Part shown: positions 8,386 through 16,972 of the stretch, in pieces
Layout of the letters: every line of letters begins with the position of its first letter
Numbering within the stretch: position 1 is the stretch's first letter
DNA from: Candidatus Gastranaerophilales bacterium
GTDB lineage: Bacteria; Cyanobacteriota; Vampirovibrionia; Gastranaerophilales; Gastranaerophilaceae
NCBI GenBank assembly: GCA_910587375.1
Contig: CAJULR010000035.1
Coordinates: forward strand, 1 to 64,000
Direction of reading: 5' to 3'
Length of the DNA stretch: 64,000 bases
Made by a program: the position numbers and the translations under genes
The notes under the pieces: generated by a model
Told to the model about the DNA's origin: nothing
Databases searched by the model: none
Seen by the model: only the letters and a program-made list of their open reading frames with translations

Positions 8386-9310
8386 ACATCCTTGTAACAG
8401 TAAGAGATAGAATTATAAGCGCAAAAGAACTCATAACAAAGATAAATTCAAACACATGGGACATTCTAAGTCTTGCCATTGAAGATTCCAGCGTTCCTAT
8501 TATTATTGAAATTACAAACACTGTTAATAAATAAAATCCTAAATATTCAAGCATAGTGCAGCTTTCAGGGATAATTAGCTTTGCAATTAAAGAAGAAATT
8601 AAAAGCATTTTTAAAGAAGCCGCATAGCTAATAACTGCAAGGTCTGCAGCTGAATTATCAAGAATCATAACCTCATGAATCATAGTCAATTCTAAATGGG
8701 TTGCAGGGTCGTCCACAGGCACTCTGCACCCTTCAATTAAAACCATTAAAAAAAGTGCAAGCACTCCGAATATTACAATCAAAACCCCATAACTTCCTGC
8801 ATTTTCAAGGATTTTCGACAAAGATTCAAAAGTAAAATTCCCGGTGAGCGCCATAATCGAGGCCATAATCATAAAAAATGCAGGTTCCACAATAGAGGTA
8901 AAACACGCTTCACGACTGGCTCCCATCCCTTCAAAACTTGAGCCTGTGTCCATGGCGCCAATAAGGCTGAAAAACTTTGAAAGCCCCAAAATATAGGCAA
9001 AAATAATTATTCCGGCTTCAATATTTATTAAGGCATATCCTGTTCCCAAAGGAACAAAAAGAGCCGCAATTATAAGCCCCACAAGGGTTACAAGAGGTGT
9101 TAGCTTAAACACAAAAGATGTGGTTTTGCTTATTACAAAATCTTTTTTTATTAATTTTATAAAATCATAAATAGGCTGAAAAACAGACGCACCCTTTCTT
9201 CCGCCCCAAAAAGCTTTTGTTTTTTTAATAATTCCTGAAATTAAGAAAGGAAGAATTAAAACAATTATCAAATCTGTAATTTTTACCAACATTGTCGCCA
9301 ATATCATCAT
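8375..9310 (-). CDS. NuoH/HyfC-like membrane subunit
   Basis: A 311-residue protein of the respiratory-chain NADH dehydrogenase subunit 1 family, the membrane anchor that meets the peripheral arm. Visible family signatures are the first loop K-A-F-W-G-G-R-K-G-A-S-V-F-Q-P-I-Y-D-F-I-K-L and the loop L-I-E-G-C-R-V-P-V-D-D-P-A-T-H-L-E-L-T-M-I-H-E, with the conserved acidic residues. It starts 13 bp after the NuoL-like gene and is the second gene of the operon. Confidence 0.88.
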   Translation of the reverse strand: MMILATMLVKITDLIIVLILPFLISGIIKKTKAFWGGRKGASVFQPIYDFIKLIKKDFVISKTTSFVFKLTPLVTLVGLIIAALFVPLGTGYALINIEAGIIIFAYILGLSKFFSLIGAMDTGSSFEGMGASREACFTSIVEPAFFMIMASIMALTGNFTFESLSKILENAGSYGVLIVIFGVLALFLMVLIEGCRVPVDDPATHLELTMIHEVMILDNSAADLAVISYAASLKMLLISSLIAKLIIPESCTMLEYLGFYLLTVFVISIIIGTLESSMARLRMSHVFEFIFVMSSFALIILSLTVTRMFGG

Positions 9311-9323
9311 TTTAAAACCCCTT

Positions 9324-11267
9324 TTACAGCCAAAAGCTTCCTATAATCATCACAATCAGGAATACAAGCCCGTATTTTATGTATGTTTGCAGGTTTCCGC
9401 CCTGCATTTTTTCAAATTTGGATAAAAACCACTCATCAAACTTTACCACAGGGCTTATCAAATAGGCTTCTTCAATATCTTCAATGTGCAAGCTGAAATG
9501 TGCGGTTTTTGGAAAAATTGCCTTCGGTTTTTTTACGTCGAAAACCTTCTTGAACAAGGGTTTTAGCATTGCTAAAAAAGGGCTTACATAGGAAGAGCCT
9601 GTATATTGAGCGTTCAAAAGCGTTTTATTGTACCCACAGCCCCACGTAGAGGCAGTTTCAGTTTTCTTATTCATCTTCTTTTTCAAAAACGCAAAAACAC
9701 TAACTAAAATGATAAGCCCAAATGCAGTGAAACCCAACGTAGACAGAATTGGGCTCTGTTGAGAAAGTATATATGAAAGAGTTTCCGCGTTTTCAGGGTT
9801 TAGAGAATTTACAACGAAGGAATTTTGAAGTACGAAAAACACAGGCATAGTAAGGATTTTGAAGATTAAATTCGGTACAAGGCCTATAAATAAAGCAATT
9901 GCAGCCAACAGCCCCATAGGAGCAAGCATTGTCAAAGGGGCATCATCCTGCACTGCGCTTGCTTTTTCACTCCTCGGGTGTCCAAGGAAAATCACGCTAA
10001 ACGCTTTGGTGAAGCATAATATAGCCATTGTTCCAACAAAAGCAAGAGATGAAAAAGCAAAAATCAAAATTAAAAAAGCGAAAAAGCTGCTTATAGCAAG
10101 GCCTTTCAGCATTCCATAGTAAATTAAAAATTCACTGATAATGCCGTTAAACGGCGGAAGCGCACAAATAGCAAGGGAAGCCGCCAAAAAGAGCCCGGCA
10201 GTCTTTGGCATTTTTTCCACGATACCACCCAAAATTTCCATATCCCTGGTGTGGGTTTTTAAATATACACACCCTGCCCCAAAAAATAGTAATAGCTTAA
10301 ATATTGAGTGATTTAAGATGTGCAAAACGCCTCCTGCAAGCCCCAAAAGCGCCACCACAGGCTGATTATAGGCACATCCAATCATCGAAACTCCAAGCCC
10401 TGCGCCAATTATCCCGATATTTTCGATGGAAGAGTAGGCCAGCATTCGCTTTACGTCATTTTGGCCAATTGCATATAAAATTCCATATAAAAACGTAATT
10501 ACAGAAATCCCCAAAACCAAGTAACAGAGGGGTTTTGAGGGGATACCGCCAAGATATAAAATTCTTAAAAGCCCGTAAATCCCTGTTTTTATCATCACTC
10601 CGGACATTATGGCGCTCACATGGCTTGGCGCAGCGGGGTGTGCCTCCGGAAGCCAGTTATGAAAGGGTACAAAACCTGCTTTCACCCCAAAACCAATGAA
10701 GGCAAGCAAAAAGACCACATCGCGAAAATGGGAATTTTTTGCTAAAATCGCCGAAAAGGTGCTAAAATCATAGCTTCCGGCCTTAATAGATAAAAGTGCA
10801 AAGGCAATTATAATAAAAATCACCGAAATATGCATAAATACAAGGTATTTCACCCCAGCATTTAAAATTTCTTTTTTCTCATTTTCAAAAATCACAAGGA
10901 AAAAGGAGGATAGCGACATAATTTCCCAGCAAACCAAGAACCCAAGCGCATTTTGACAGGTTACAACGGCAAGCATAGATAAAATCAAAGTGACATAAAA
11001 AATTATATGCGATTTTACGCTCTTTCCCTTGTCCTCGTAGGGTTTTAGATATCCTTTAGCATAAATTAACCCCAAAGGACCCATAATTAAAATAATAAGG
11101 GCAAAAAATGCGCTTAAAGGGTCTAAAACAAAGTTTACAGGGCCAAAAAGCGGATTAAAATTCAACGCACAGGAAAAAATATTTCCTGAAAGCAAAACCC
11201 CAAAAATTTGCGGTAATAGGGCAATTGCGGTTATTAAAAGTATCAAAATTCCAATAAAATATATCAT
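9324..11267 (-). CDS. NuoL/HyfB-like antiporter subunit
   Basis: A 647-residue membrane protein, the first gene of the complex operon. The Proton_antipo_M core is clear: C-W-E-I-M-S-L-S-S-F near 113, G-F-V-P-F-H-N-W-L-P-E-A-H-P-A-A-P near 200, and K-R-M-L-A-Y-S-S-I-E-N-I-G near 273. HyfB, MbhH-type and Ehr subunits have this size. The operon order NuoL-NuoH-HyfE-NuoN-large-ferredoxin/small lacks a separate HyfD-like gene, so the pump would have two antiporter modules. A sigma-70-like promoter lies about 57 bp upstream. Confidence 0.88.
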   Translation of the reverse strand: MIYFIGILILLITAIALLPQIFGVLLSGNIFSCALNFNPLFGPVNFVLDPLSAFFALIILIMGPLGLIYAKGYLKPYEDKGKSVKSHIIFYVTLILSMLAVVTCQNALGFLVCWEIMSLSSFFLVIFENEKKEILNAGVKYLVFMHISVIFIIIAFALLSIKAGSYDFSTFSAILAKNSHFRDVVFLLAFIGFGVKAGFVPFHNWLPEAHPAAPSHVSAIMSGVMIKTGIYGLLRILYLGGIPSKPLCYLVLGISVITFLYGILYAIGQNDVKRMLAYSSIENIGIIGAGLGVSMIGCAYNQPVVALLGLAGGVLHILNHSIFKLLLFFGAGCVYLKTHTRDMEILGGIVEKMPKTAGLFLAASLAICALPPFNGIISEFLIYYGMLKGLAISSFFAFLILIFAFSSLAFVGTMAILCFTKAFSVIFLGHPRSEKASAVQDDAPLTMLAPMGLLAAIALFIGLVPNLIFKILTMPVFFVLQNSFVVNSLNPENAETLSYILSQQSPILSTLGFTAFGLIILVSVFAFLKKKMNKKTETASTWGCGYNKTLLNAQYTGSSYVSPFLAMLKPLFKKVFDVKKPKAIFPKTAHFSLHIEDIEEAYLISPVVKFDEWFLSKFEKMQGGNLQTYIKYGLVFLIVMIIGSFWL

Positions 11268-11323
11268 TACTCTTGGCCAAATAGCTAAAATGCTTCTCTC
11301 ACAATGGTTTTTGCCCTATCGAT

Positions 11324-11352
11324 TTTATACAAAAAGGACAAAACACTTTCAA
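11324..11352 (-). promoter_or_regulatory. Sigma-70-like promoter of the hydrogenase-related operon
   Basis: On the minus strand TTGAAA (11347-11352) and TATAAA (11324-11329) are separated by exactly 17 bp, upstream of the NuoL-like gene. It is the only good hexamer pair in the divergent intergenic region 11268-11485. Confidence 0.55.
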
Positions 11353-11485
11353 TTTTTGCTCCAACAAACTCCAAAGTCAAGGCCTGATTGCTTTCAATTA
11401 GCACAATTGGGCTCCGCCAAAAAGGAAGTGCAAAATTTCAAATTTATACTAAAATTTATATATATAATTATACAGGTAAAAATTT

Positions 11486-11971
11486 ATGAGCGGCGAAACA
11501 TACAAAAAGCACCTTGACCAGGGCATTTACGACATTCAAGACGGAAAATTTGAAAGTGCAATTGAAAATATAAATAAATCCATAGCAGAAAAGGATGATT
11601 GGGAAATACCCTATTTTTACAGGGCTGTAGCCCATCAAACTTTGGAAAATTTCAACGAAGCTATGCTCGATTACACAAAAGCGCTTCGCCTAAATTCAAA
11701 AATGACGGACGCATATTACAACAGGGCACGAATTACGCTTTCAAGAAAAGATATTGAAAACCCTGATATAGAGGGTGCTGTGGAGGATTTAAAACACGCG
11801 CTTGAATTAGATGAAAAGTTTATAGACGCGCTCTATGCAATGGCTGCAGCCCAAAAAAAGCTCCAGAACTATTCTGCAGCAATCGATTACCTGGATAAGC
11901 TTTTAGAATTAGAACCTGACGCAATCAATGCAAAAGCCCTAAAAAAGCTAATTTTACAAAAATATATGTAA
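11486..11971 (+). CDS. Tetratricopeptide repeat protein
   Basis: A 161-residue, apparently cytoplasmic protein made of about four TPR units, for example W-E-I-P-Y-F-Y-R-A-V-A-H...A-L-R-L-N (about 32-70) and F-I-D-A-L-Y-A-M-A-A-A-Q...L-E-L-E-P (about 112-147). TPR proteins act as protein-protein adaptors; no catalytic domain is present. It stands alone between the hydrogenase-like operon and the XRE gene, with a TATAAT at 11463-11468 as possible -10. Partner unknown. Confidence 0.8.
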   Translation: MSGETYKKHLDQGIYDIQDGKFESAIENINKSIAEKDDWEIPYFYRAVAHQTLENFNEAMLDYTKALRLNSKMTDAYYNRARITLSRKDIENPDIEGAVEDLKHALELDEKFIDALYAMAAAQKKLQNYSAAIDYLDKLLELEPDAINAKALKKLILQKYM

Positions 11972-12057
11972 TTTTGCCACAAAAAATCGATAATTTGCCC
12001 AAATTTGCCCAATATACGGGCCGCTGTCTGATACGCAAAAGTTACAAAAATATAAGG

Positions 12058-12267
12058 CTAGAAAAATTCTCTTATATCGATTTTAAAAAATTCAGCAAAA
12101 TAATAGAGTGTTTCTGTGCTTGCAAGGTTTTTTCCTCTTTCAATGCAGGAAATGTGCTCTCTTGACATATTAACGCATTCCGCAAGTTTTTCTTGCGAAA
12201 GACCGCGTTCAAGCCGCAGTGTCTTAACCTTTCTTCCTATGCTGTTTCGAAGTTTTCGTATGCCCAT
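12058..12267 (-). CDS. XRE-family transcriptional regulator
   Basis: A small protein of about 69 residues (an in-frame ATG 18 nt upstream would add six). It is a single helix-turn-helix of the Cro/CI type: I-G-R-K-V-K-T-L-R-L-E-R-G-L-S-Q-E-K-L-A followed by M-S-R-E-H-I-S-C-I-E-R-G. There is no second domain. I prefer the inner ATG because TATTAT lies 5 nt before it and no ribosome binding site precedes either start, suggesting a leaderless mRNA. Inverted and direct repeats just upstream are likely autoregulatory sites. Confidence 0.8.
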   Translation of the reverse strand: MGIRKLRNSIGRKVKTLRLERGLSQEKLAECVNMSREHISCIERGKNLASTETLYYFAEFFKIDIREFF

Positions 12268-12285
12268 AATAAATAATACTGACAT

Positions 12286-12310
12286 GTAATATTCTTATTA
12301 CAGTAATATT
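12286..12310. promoter_or_regulatory. Candidate XRE operator: inverted and direct repeats
   Basis: TATTACAGTAATA (12296-12308) is a 13-bp perfect inverted repeat around one central base, and GTAATATT occurs twice (12286-12293 and 12303-12310). They lie between the XRE gene and the divergent prepilin-like gene, where the regulator could control both. Confidence 0.45.
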
Positions 12311-12350
12311 AATCTTACAAAATATGGTTATAACTTAACAATTACCCATG

Positions 12351-12379
12351 TTTACAGATTTTAATTTCTGTTATAGAAT
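12351..12379 (+). promoter_or_regulatory. Sigma-70-like promoter of the prepilin-like gene
   Basis: TTTACA (12351-12356), a 17-bp spacer and TAGAAT (12374-12379), followed 23 bp later by the start codon with a GAGGAAAG ribosome binding site. Confidence 0.55.
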
Positions 12380-12402
12380 AGCAAAAGTGAAAGCGAGGAA
12401 AG

Positions 12403-15168
12403 ATGAAAAATATAAAAATAGTCACCTGCAAATGGATTATACCTGCCCAACATCAAGTAATAACAAGTGTTATTACAAGGTCAGCGTCATATCAAAAACT
12501 TGCCGGATTTTCATTAGTTGAAATGCTTATGGCGCTTTTGGTAGCGTCACTTCTTATGGCTGCTTTGGCGCCTGTTATGACAAAAAAATTGAATGACAAC
12601 TTTAACATTAACATTTTTGGAAGTACAAAACCGATGGAGGCGTGCGCATTTATGACAGACAACGCAGACGCCGATGTTGAAAATGTTGAATGCAAGGTTC
12701 CAAATGAATCCCATGTTGCTTCTGCCATAATTGTTTCCGGCGGCGGTGGAGGAGGGGGAGCCACTCCCGCCGTAGAAGACAGCACAATATATACGGGCAC
12801 AATAAGAAAAGGGGAGAGCGCAAGCGATGAAAATGCAACTTCGATATACGCGCAAACAGCAAGCGCACAAAGCGTAATATTAACAAGAGATATTTCAGAC
12901 ATAGAAATAGAAATGGTTTCAGGCGGCGAAGGCGGCGGAATCGGCAACACAAACCAAGGAGGCTATCCAGCAAATCAGAATGACTGCGGAAATTGGGGGG
13001 TTTACGTAGATTACAAGCAAAATGCAACAACAAATGAAGATGGAAATATTCAGCATTCAATTTGTGTTTCAAGATACAACCCATCCAATACTGGAGATGG
13101 CAAAGCAACACCAAAATCAAACATCACAGGGGTGACAAATGTAAATGTTGGGACAAACTGTTCAGGCGGAAATTGCTGTTGGAACGGTGCAACATCAACG
13201 ACTTGCCAAAGTTCAGGAAACGGATTTACATATTCAGGGTGTAATAGAACCGTGTGCCAGTGGAATGCGGCTGATATTATATGCAAAAATTGGAACCCAA
13301 CTGCAACAACTTCAGTCGGAAGACTTCCTGCCAAAACAGAATTTGAAGCTTGGGCACCACATATTAAGCATATATCAAGCACACAATCAGGGGTGTTAAA
13401 TCAGCCAAACGGGTCCTTTCCGGGTTTACAGCTCTGCGGCTGGAATTCAGATTACGGTGCCTTGCAATGCCACCACTTGGGCAGCGGTTGCCCGGGCACA
13501 TTTAATAACATCTGCTATCCAAATTATGTATGGTCAGGCACAAGCGAAAGCTCAGGTTATTATGGCTTCACCCTGAATAATAATGGTAATTTCGGCGTGT
13601 CGAGCTACTATGAAACTACCCGCGCTCGCGGTGTTCGCTGTGTTGTGGACAGCATATCCCAATTTAAGAGCTACACAGGCGCAGGCGGAGGCTCCGGAAC
13701 ATATTTTAAAATAAAAATACCAAATGAAACCTTAAAAAAAGCATTTAATTTTAAATACGATTCTGCAACTAATTCATACATTCAAGACCCTATCGATACA
13801 CTTTCTTTGCGACTGATTCCCGGAAAAGGAGGGAAGGCAGGCGACGCTTCCCGCGGGCCTTATGCGGGTTCAATGACACAAGCGACCATTTATAGAAATA
13901 ACGAAAGAATATTTATTGCAAGCTTCTACGGAGGCGGTCATTCAAGCGACACGGCACCATATTACAACAATGCAAATGCAGCAATAAACAGGGATGGGAT
14001 ACCGTATAGCAGCGCCACAAGCTTAAATACAAACGGCTACTTTTTGTACCAAAATAATTACTCAAACAACCCCAATTTTAGAGGAAAAATAACCTATAAC
14101 ACAACTTATGACGCATTTATGTCAGAAGGTGTAATATTAGACGCAAAGCTTGGGAAAAGCGGAAACACGGTTTCAAGCGCAGACGGAACACAAACAGGCA
14201 CAACCCTTGGCGCAGGCGCTGCTTCATATTGGAGAGGGAGCTATAAAGCAAGGGAGAGAGACAACACTCCCGCAACAGCACAGCCTGGCTCCGGCGGATT
14301 AGGAGGATATTGCATTCAAGGCCCGACAAGGCTTGCACCTGTTTGCACAGAGCCAACCCCTGGAACTGCGGGCGCTATAAAATTAACTTACAAAAGAAAC
14401 TACCCCGGACTTGGCGGAAACGGAGGAAACGCAGGCAGTGTACTGCATATCAAGGGAATACAAGTAAATCCCGGTGAAATCATAAAAGTAAAAGCGGGCG
14501 CAGGAGGTTCCGGAGGAAACGCAGGCAGCGACGGCAGAGACGGCGGAAACAGCTATGCAGAATTTTCAAACGGGCAAAAATATGAAGTTTTAGGCGGAAA
14601 AGGAGGAAAAACCGGAATTCCTGCAAACCCAAGCACCGCAACATTTGCAAGCCCGGCTGAAATAAATTCCGTTACTGAATCCAGCATATTAACAAGCGCC
14701 ACAAAAACATACCTAAACAGCATAAACTATGAAGTTTTCCCAAGCACGGCAAGCGAAAGAGCACAGCTTGAAGGAAAGCAGGCACCTGCAACAAATAATG
14801 ATTCAACCGTATACCAAGCAGAGGGAGGAAACGGAGGAGCTAACCCAAAAATCTCCGCGCTTGCAGGAGTAAGAGGAATTCCCTGCGGGGCATTTTCCAA
14901 AACATCTATCAAAATAGGAACTAAAGAGTATAAATGCGGCACAAAGGATTACCCTACATCAAGCTACATTCCTTCAAGAATTAGCAGAATATTAAGCGAG
15001 GATGAACTTGAAAACAAAGCCTCAAACTATTCCAAATATTACGCCCCTGGAACAACCGGAGGAGCGGGCGCCGGCTGGATTAACGATTATTCAACCGGAG
15101 AAAGCGCAAAAACGGGGCAGGGAGGCGACGGCATGGGCGGATATGTACTGATATACTTTAGCGATTAA
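12403..15168 (+). CDS. Large glycine-rich prepilin-like surface protein with lectin-like (FISUMP/Lcl-type) insert
   Basis: A 921-residue protein. Residues about 34-58 are a class III prepilin signal: after a long basic leader comes G, then F-S-L-V-E-M-L-M-A-L-L-V-A-S-L-L-M-A-A-L, with the conserved Glu at +5 of the mature chain. A prepilin peptidase would cut before the Phe. The rest is rich in Gly, Asn, Ser and Thr, with poly-Gly runs (for example around 113-120). Near residues 290-425 lies a cysteine-rich domain containing G-R-L-P-A-K-T-E-F-E-A-W and ending in R-G-V-R-C-V-V-D, which resembles the FISUMP/Lcl (C-type-lectin-like) domains of surface proteins. At 921 residues it is far longer than any ordinary pilin (about 120-200). 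A terminator follows at 15207. Likely a cell-surface adhesin or minor pseudopilin; no other pilus genes adjoin it. Confidence 0.75.
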   Translation: MKNIKIVTCKWIIPAQHQVITSVITRSASYQKLAGFSLVEMLMALLVASLLMAALAPVMTKKLNDNFNINIFGSTKPMEACAFMTDNADADVENVECKVPNESHVASAIIVSGGGGGGGATPAVEDSTIYTGTIRKGESASDENATSIYAQTASAQSVILTRDISDIEIEMVSGGEGGGIGNTNQGGYPANQNDCGNWGVYVDYKQNATTNEDGNIQHSICVSRYNPSNTGDGKATPKSNITGVTNVNVGTNCSGGNCCWNGATSTTCQSSGNGFTYSGCNRTVCQWNAADIICKNWNPTATTSVGRLPAKTEFEAWAPHIKHISSTQSGVLNQPNGSFPGLQLCGWNSDYGALQCHHLGSGCPGTFNNICYPNYVWSGTSESSGYYGFTLNNNGNFGVSSYYETTRARGVRCVVDSISQFKSYTGAGGGSGTYFKIKIPNETLKKAFNFKYDSATNSYIQDPIDTLSLRLIPGKGGKAGDASRGPYAGSMTQATIYRNNERIFIASFYGGGHSSDTAPYYNNANAAINRDGIPYSSATSLNTNGYFLYQNNYSNNPNFRGKITYNTTYDAFMSEGVILDAKLGKSGNTVSSADGTQTGTTLGAGAASYWRGSYKARERDNTPATAQPGSGGLGGYCIQGPTRLAPVCTEPTPGTAGAIKLTYKRNYPGLGGNGGNAGSVLHIKGIQVNPGEIIKVKAGAGGSGGNAGSDGRDGGNSYAEFSNGQKYEVLGGKGGKTGIPANPSTATFASPAEINSVTESSILTSATKTYLNSINYEVFPSTASERAQLEGKQAPATNNDSTVYQAEGGNGGANPKISALAGVRGIPCGAFSKTSIKIGTKEYKCGTKDYPTSSYIPSRISRILSEDELENKASNYSKYYAPGTTGGAGAGWINDYSTGESAKTGQGGDGMGGYVLIYFSD

Positions 15169-15206
15169 TTATTAATACTCATATAAATTTAGATGAACAA
15201 CTTTTC

Positions 15207-15245
15207 GGGCATTGATTTTAGTAACCTTATCAATGTCCTTTTTTT
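15207..15245 (+). terminator. Intrinsic terminator of the prepilin-like gene
   Basis: GGGCATTGAT and ATCAATGTCC form a 10-bp stem (one G-U pair) with a 12-nt loop, followed by seven T. Confidence 0.85.
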
Positions 15246-15283
15246 ATGGGGTTTACAGCGTTGAGTAAGAACACCCTGTCTGT

Positions 15284-15327
15284 TTATCCGGATTACCACG
15301 CTCCTGTTGGTCTCCCACAATGACGGG
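15284..15327 (-). repeat. Short interspersed repeat of the 'GTCATTG...GTGGYAATCC' type
   Basis: On the minus strand this segment starts CCCGTCATTGTGGGAG and continues through ACCAACAGGAGCGTGGTAATCC. Repeats of the form CGTCATTGCGAGG...GTGGCAATCC are scattered in intergenic regions of many unrelated bacterial genomes. It lies between two converging transcripts, and it is GC-rich compared with its surroundings. I saw no second copy in the window. Confidence is moderate because the match is from memory. Confidence 0.45.
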
Positions 15328-15358
15328 CGAGCATTCACATGGGGCGCTTAATGTAGTT

Positions 15359-16138
15359 TTATATTTCCATTTCTTTTAAATTTTCACTCACCCTGAAAGT
15401 GGCGCCGGTGCAGGCTTTTATGTCTTCAATTGAAAACATTGGATTAATTTCTTCTAAGATAAGCCCGCCTGTAGTGCCCGTATTTACAGAGAATTCATTC
15501 GTGTCAGTGTTTAAAACACCAGCATTGTCTGCCTTTTGGCCTAAATCCACCCTAAAAACACATCTTTCCGTTATAATCAAATTTACTTCACGAGAAGCCG
15601 TGAGCGGTAAATCACACCTTTCAACGATTTTAGACACCCCTTTTGATGTGTGCTCCATTACAACTATAACTTTCTTTGCGCCCACAACAAGGTCCATAGC
15701 GCCGCCCATGCCGGGGGTGAATTTCCCGGGAACAGACCAGTTTGCAAGATTTCCTTCAGAATCTGCCTGAAGCGCGCCAAGCACAGTGGCGTCAATATGG
15801 CCGCCCCTCATCATAATAAAAGCCATTTGAGAATCGTAAAAACAAGCTCCCTGCTTAGTTTCAACAAGGCCGCCGCCAGCGTTTATAACGCGCGGGTCTG
15901 TGTTTTCGCCGGTTTGGTCTTTGCCGACACCCAAAAGCCCGTTTTCAGACTGGAACATAACATTCATATTTTCAGGCAAATACTTTGTAACCTCAGTCGG
16001 AAGGCCAATTCCAAGGGTTACAACATCACCTTCTTTGAATTCTTTTGCGGCACGTTTTGCAATAATTTCTCTGATTTTTTCTTTTGATAGATTTTCTTTA
16101 GAGGTGGTATCTGTCATAATTCCTTCTTGCACAACCAT
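15359..16138 (-). CDS. atoA: Acetoacetate/butyrate CoA-transferase subunit beta (family I)
   Basis: A 259-residue subunit B of a family I CoA-transferase. It moves CoA between acyl-CoA and a carboxylate, for example butyryl-CoA or acetoacetyl-CoA with acetate. The catalytic Glu is E65 in S-E-N-G-L-L-G-V-G. The later G-G-A-M-D-L-V-V-G-A-K-K-V-I-V-V-M-E-H segment is typical. The start overlaps the stop of atoD by one base (TAATG), so the two subunits are translationally coupled; an inner ATG at residue 8 is also possible. No thiolase or butyryl-CoA genes adjoin it, so the physiological substrate is open. Confidence 0.88.
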   Translation of the reverse strand: MVVQEGIMTDTTSKENLSKEKIREIIAKRAAKEFKEGDVVTLGIGLPTEVTKYLPENMNVMFQSENGLLGVGKDQTGENTDPRVINAGGGLVETKQGACFYDSQMAFIMMRGGHIDATVLGALQADSEGNLANWSVPGKFTPGMGGAMDLVVGAKKVIVVMEHTSKGVSKIVERCDLPLTASREVNLIITERCVFRVDLGQKADNAGVLNTDTNEFSVNTGTTGGLILEEINPMFSIEDIKACTGATFRVSENLKEMEI

Positions 16139-16854
16139 TATACACCTGCCTTTTTGGGATTTGTTCCGCCAGAAACACTTGCTTCTGCCGCATTTTCAGG
16201 CAAAACACCTTCTTTAGCAGATACAATATAATCCACAAAAAGCCCGGGAACCACAACCTCATTAGGGTCCAGGCAATCAACAATTTCATCAGCCTGAACA
16301 ATAACGATGTCTGCGGCAGTTGCCATTACGGTGTTACAGTTTCTTGTGGTGCCAAAATAAGCAATATTGCCGAATTTATCAACCTTTGTTCCGTAAATTA
16401 GAGCAAAATCGGCACTTATCGGCTTTTCAAAAAGATATTTTTTATTATCCAATTCATAAACTTTTTTGCCATCCGCAATTGTGGTGCCTATGCCTGTCGG
16501 GGTTAAAACTCCGCCAAGGCCTGCCCCCTTTGCCCTAATTCGCTCCATAAGGCTTCCCATGGGCGTTAGTTCTACTTCAAGCTCTCCTGCTGCCATTTGG
16601 CGGCCTGTTTCAGGATTTGTCCCAATGTGGCTTGTAATAAGCCTTTTAACCTGTTTATTTACAATCAATTTTCCCTTATCCACATTTGGAAAAGAGGTGT
16701 CATTTGATATCATAGTTAAATTTTTAACATTTTGTGCGGCAAGCTCTTCAATTAATTTATCCGGCGCACCGCAGCTTAAAAAACCGCCAACCATCACGGT
16801 TGCAGAGTCTTTTATTAAACTTATCGCTTCTTTTACGGTTGTAAGCTTTGCCAC
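16138..16854 (-). CDS. atoD: Acetoacetate/butyrate CoA-transferase subunit alpha (family I)
   Basis: A 238-residue subunit A that binds CoA in the alpha-beta heteromer. The family pattern V-M-V-G-G-F-L-S-C-G-A-P-D-K-L-I near 21-36 and the G-L-G-G-V-L-T-P-T-G-I-G-T segment near 111-124 are clear. It starts with GTG, preceded by AAGGA 7 nt upstream. Together with atoA it forms a two-gene operon driven by an extended -10 promoter at 16884-16911. Confidence 0.88.
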   Translation of the reverse strand: MAKLTTVKEAISLIKDSATVMVGGFLSCGAPDKLIEELAAQNVKNLTMISNDTSFPNVDKGKLIVNKQVKRLITSHIGTNPETGRQMAAGELEVELTPMGSLMERIRAKGAGLGGVLTPTGIGTTIADGKKVYELDNKKYLFEKPISADFALIYGTKVDKFGNIAYFGTTRNCNTVMATAADIVIVQADEIVDCLDPNEVVVPGLFVDYIVSAKEGVLPENAAEASVSGGTNPKKAGV

Positions 16855-16883
16855 TTCAAAATCCTTAAAAATTCCTTGTTACA

Positions 16884-16911
16884 ATTTTAGCATAAATATT
16901 TGCTTGGGCAA
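16884..16911 (-). promoter_or_regulatory. Promoter of atoDA (extended -10)
   Basis: On the minus strand TTGCCC (16906-16911), a 16-bp spacer and TATGC-TAAAAT with -10 at 16884-16889. The TG one base before the -10 makes it an extended -10 promoter. The ATG-equivalent GTG follows after 29 bp. Confidence 0.45.
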
Positions 16912-16972
16912 TTTCCTTGCCACGCCTTAAAATTTCTTTGCGTTTTGAGAACAAAATACTATTATAAGTATA

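Noticed and set aside
3799..11267. A true energy-converting [NiFe] hydrogenase
   Set aside because: Three of the four Ni-Fe cysteines are missing in the large subunit and no maturation genes are present.
11290..11517. 75-codon frame before the TPR gene
   Set aside because: It covers the promoter region of both neighbours, has no ribosome binding site and a composition unlike its neighbours.
12403..15168. Collagen-like or PE-PGRS-type protein
   Set aside because: Glycine is abundant but not in a regular Gly-x-y or GGA pattern, and the N-terminus is a prepilin signal.
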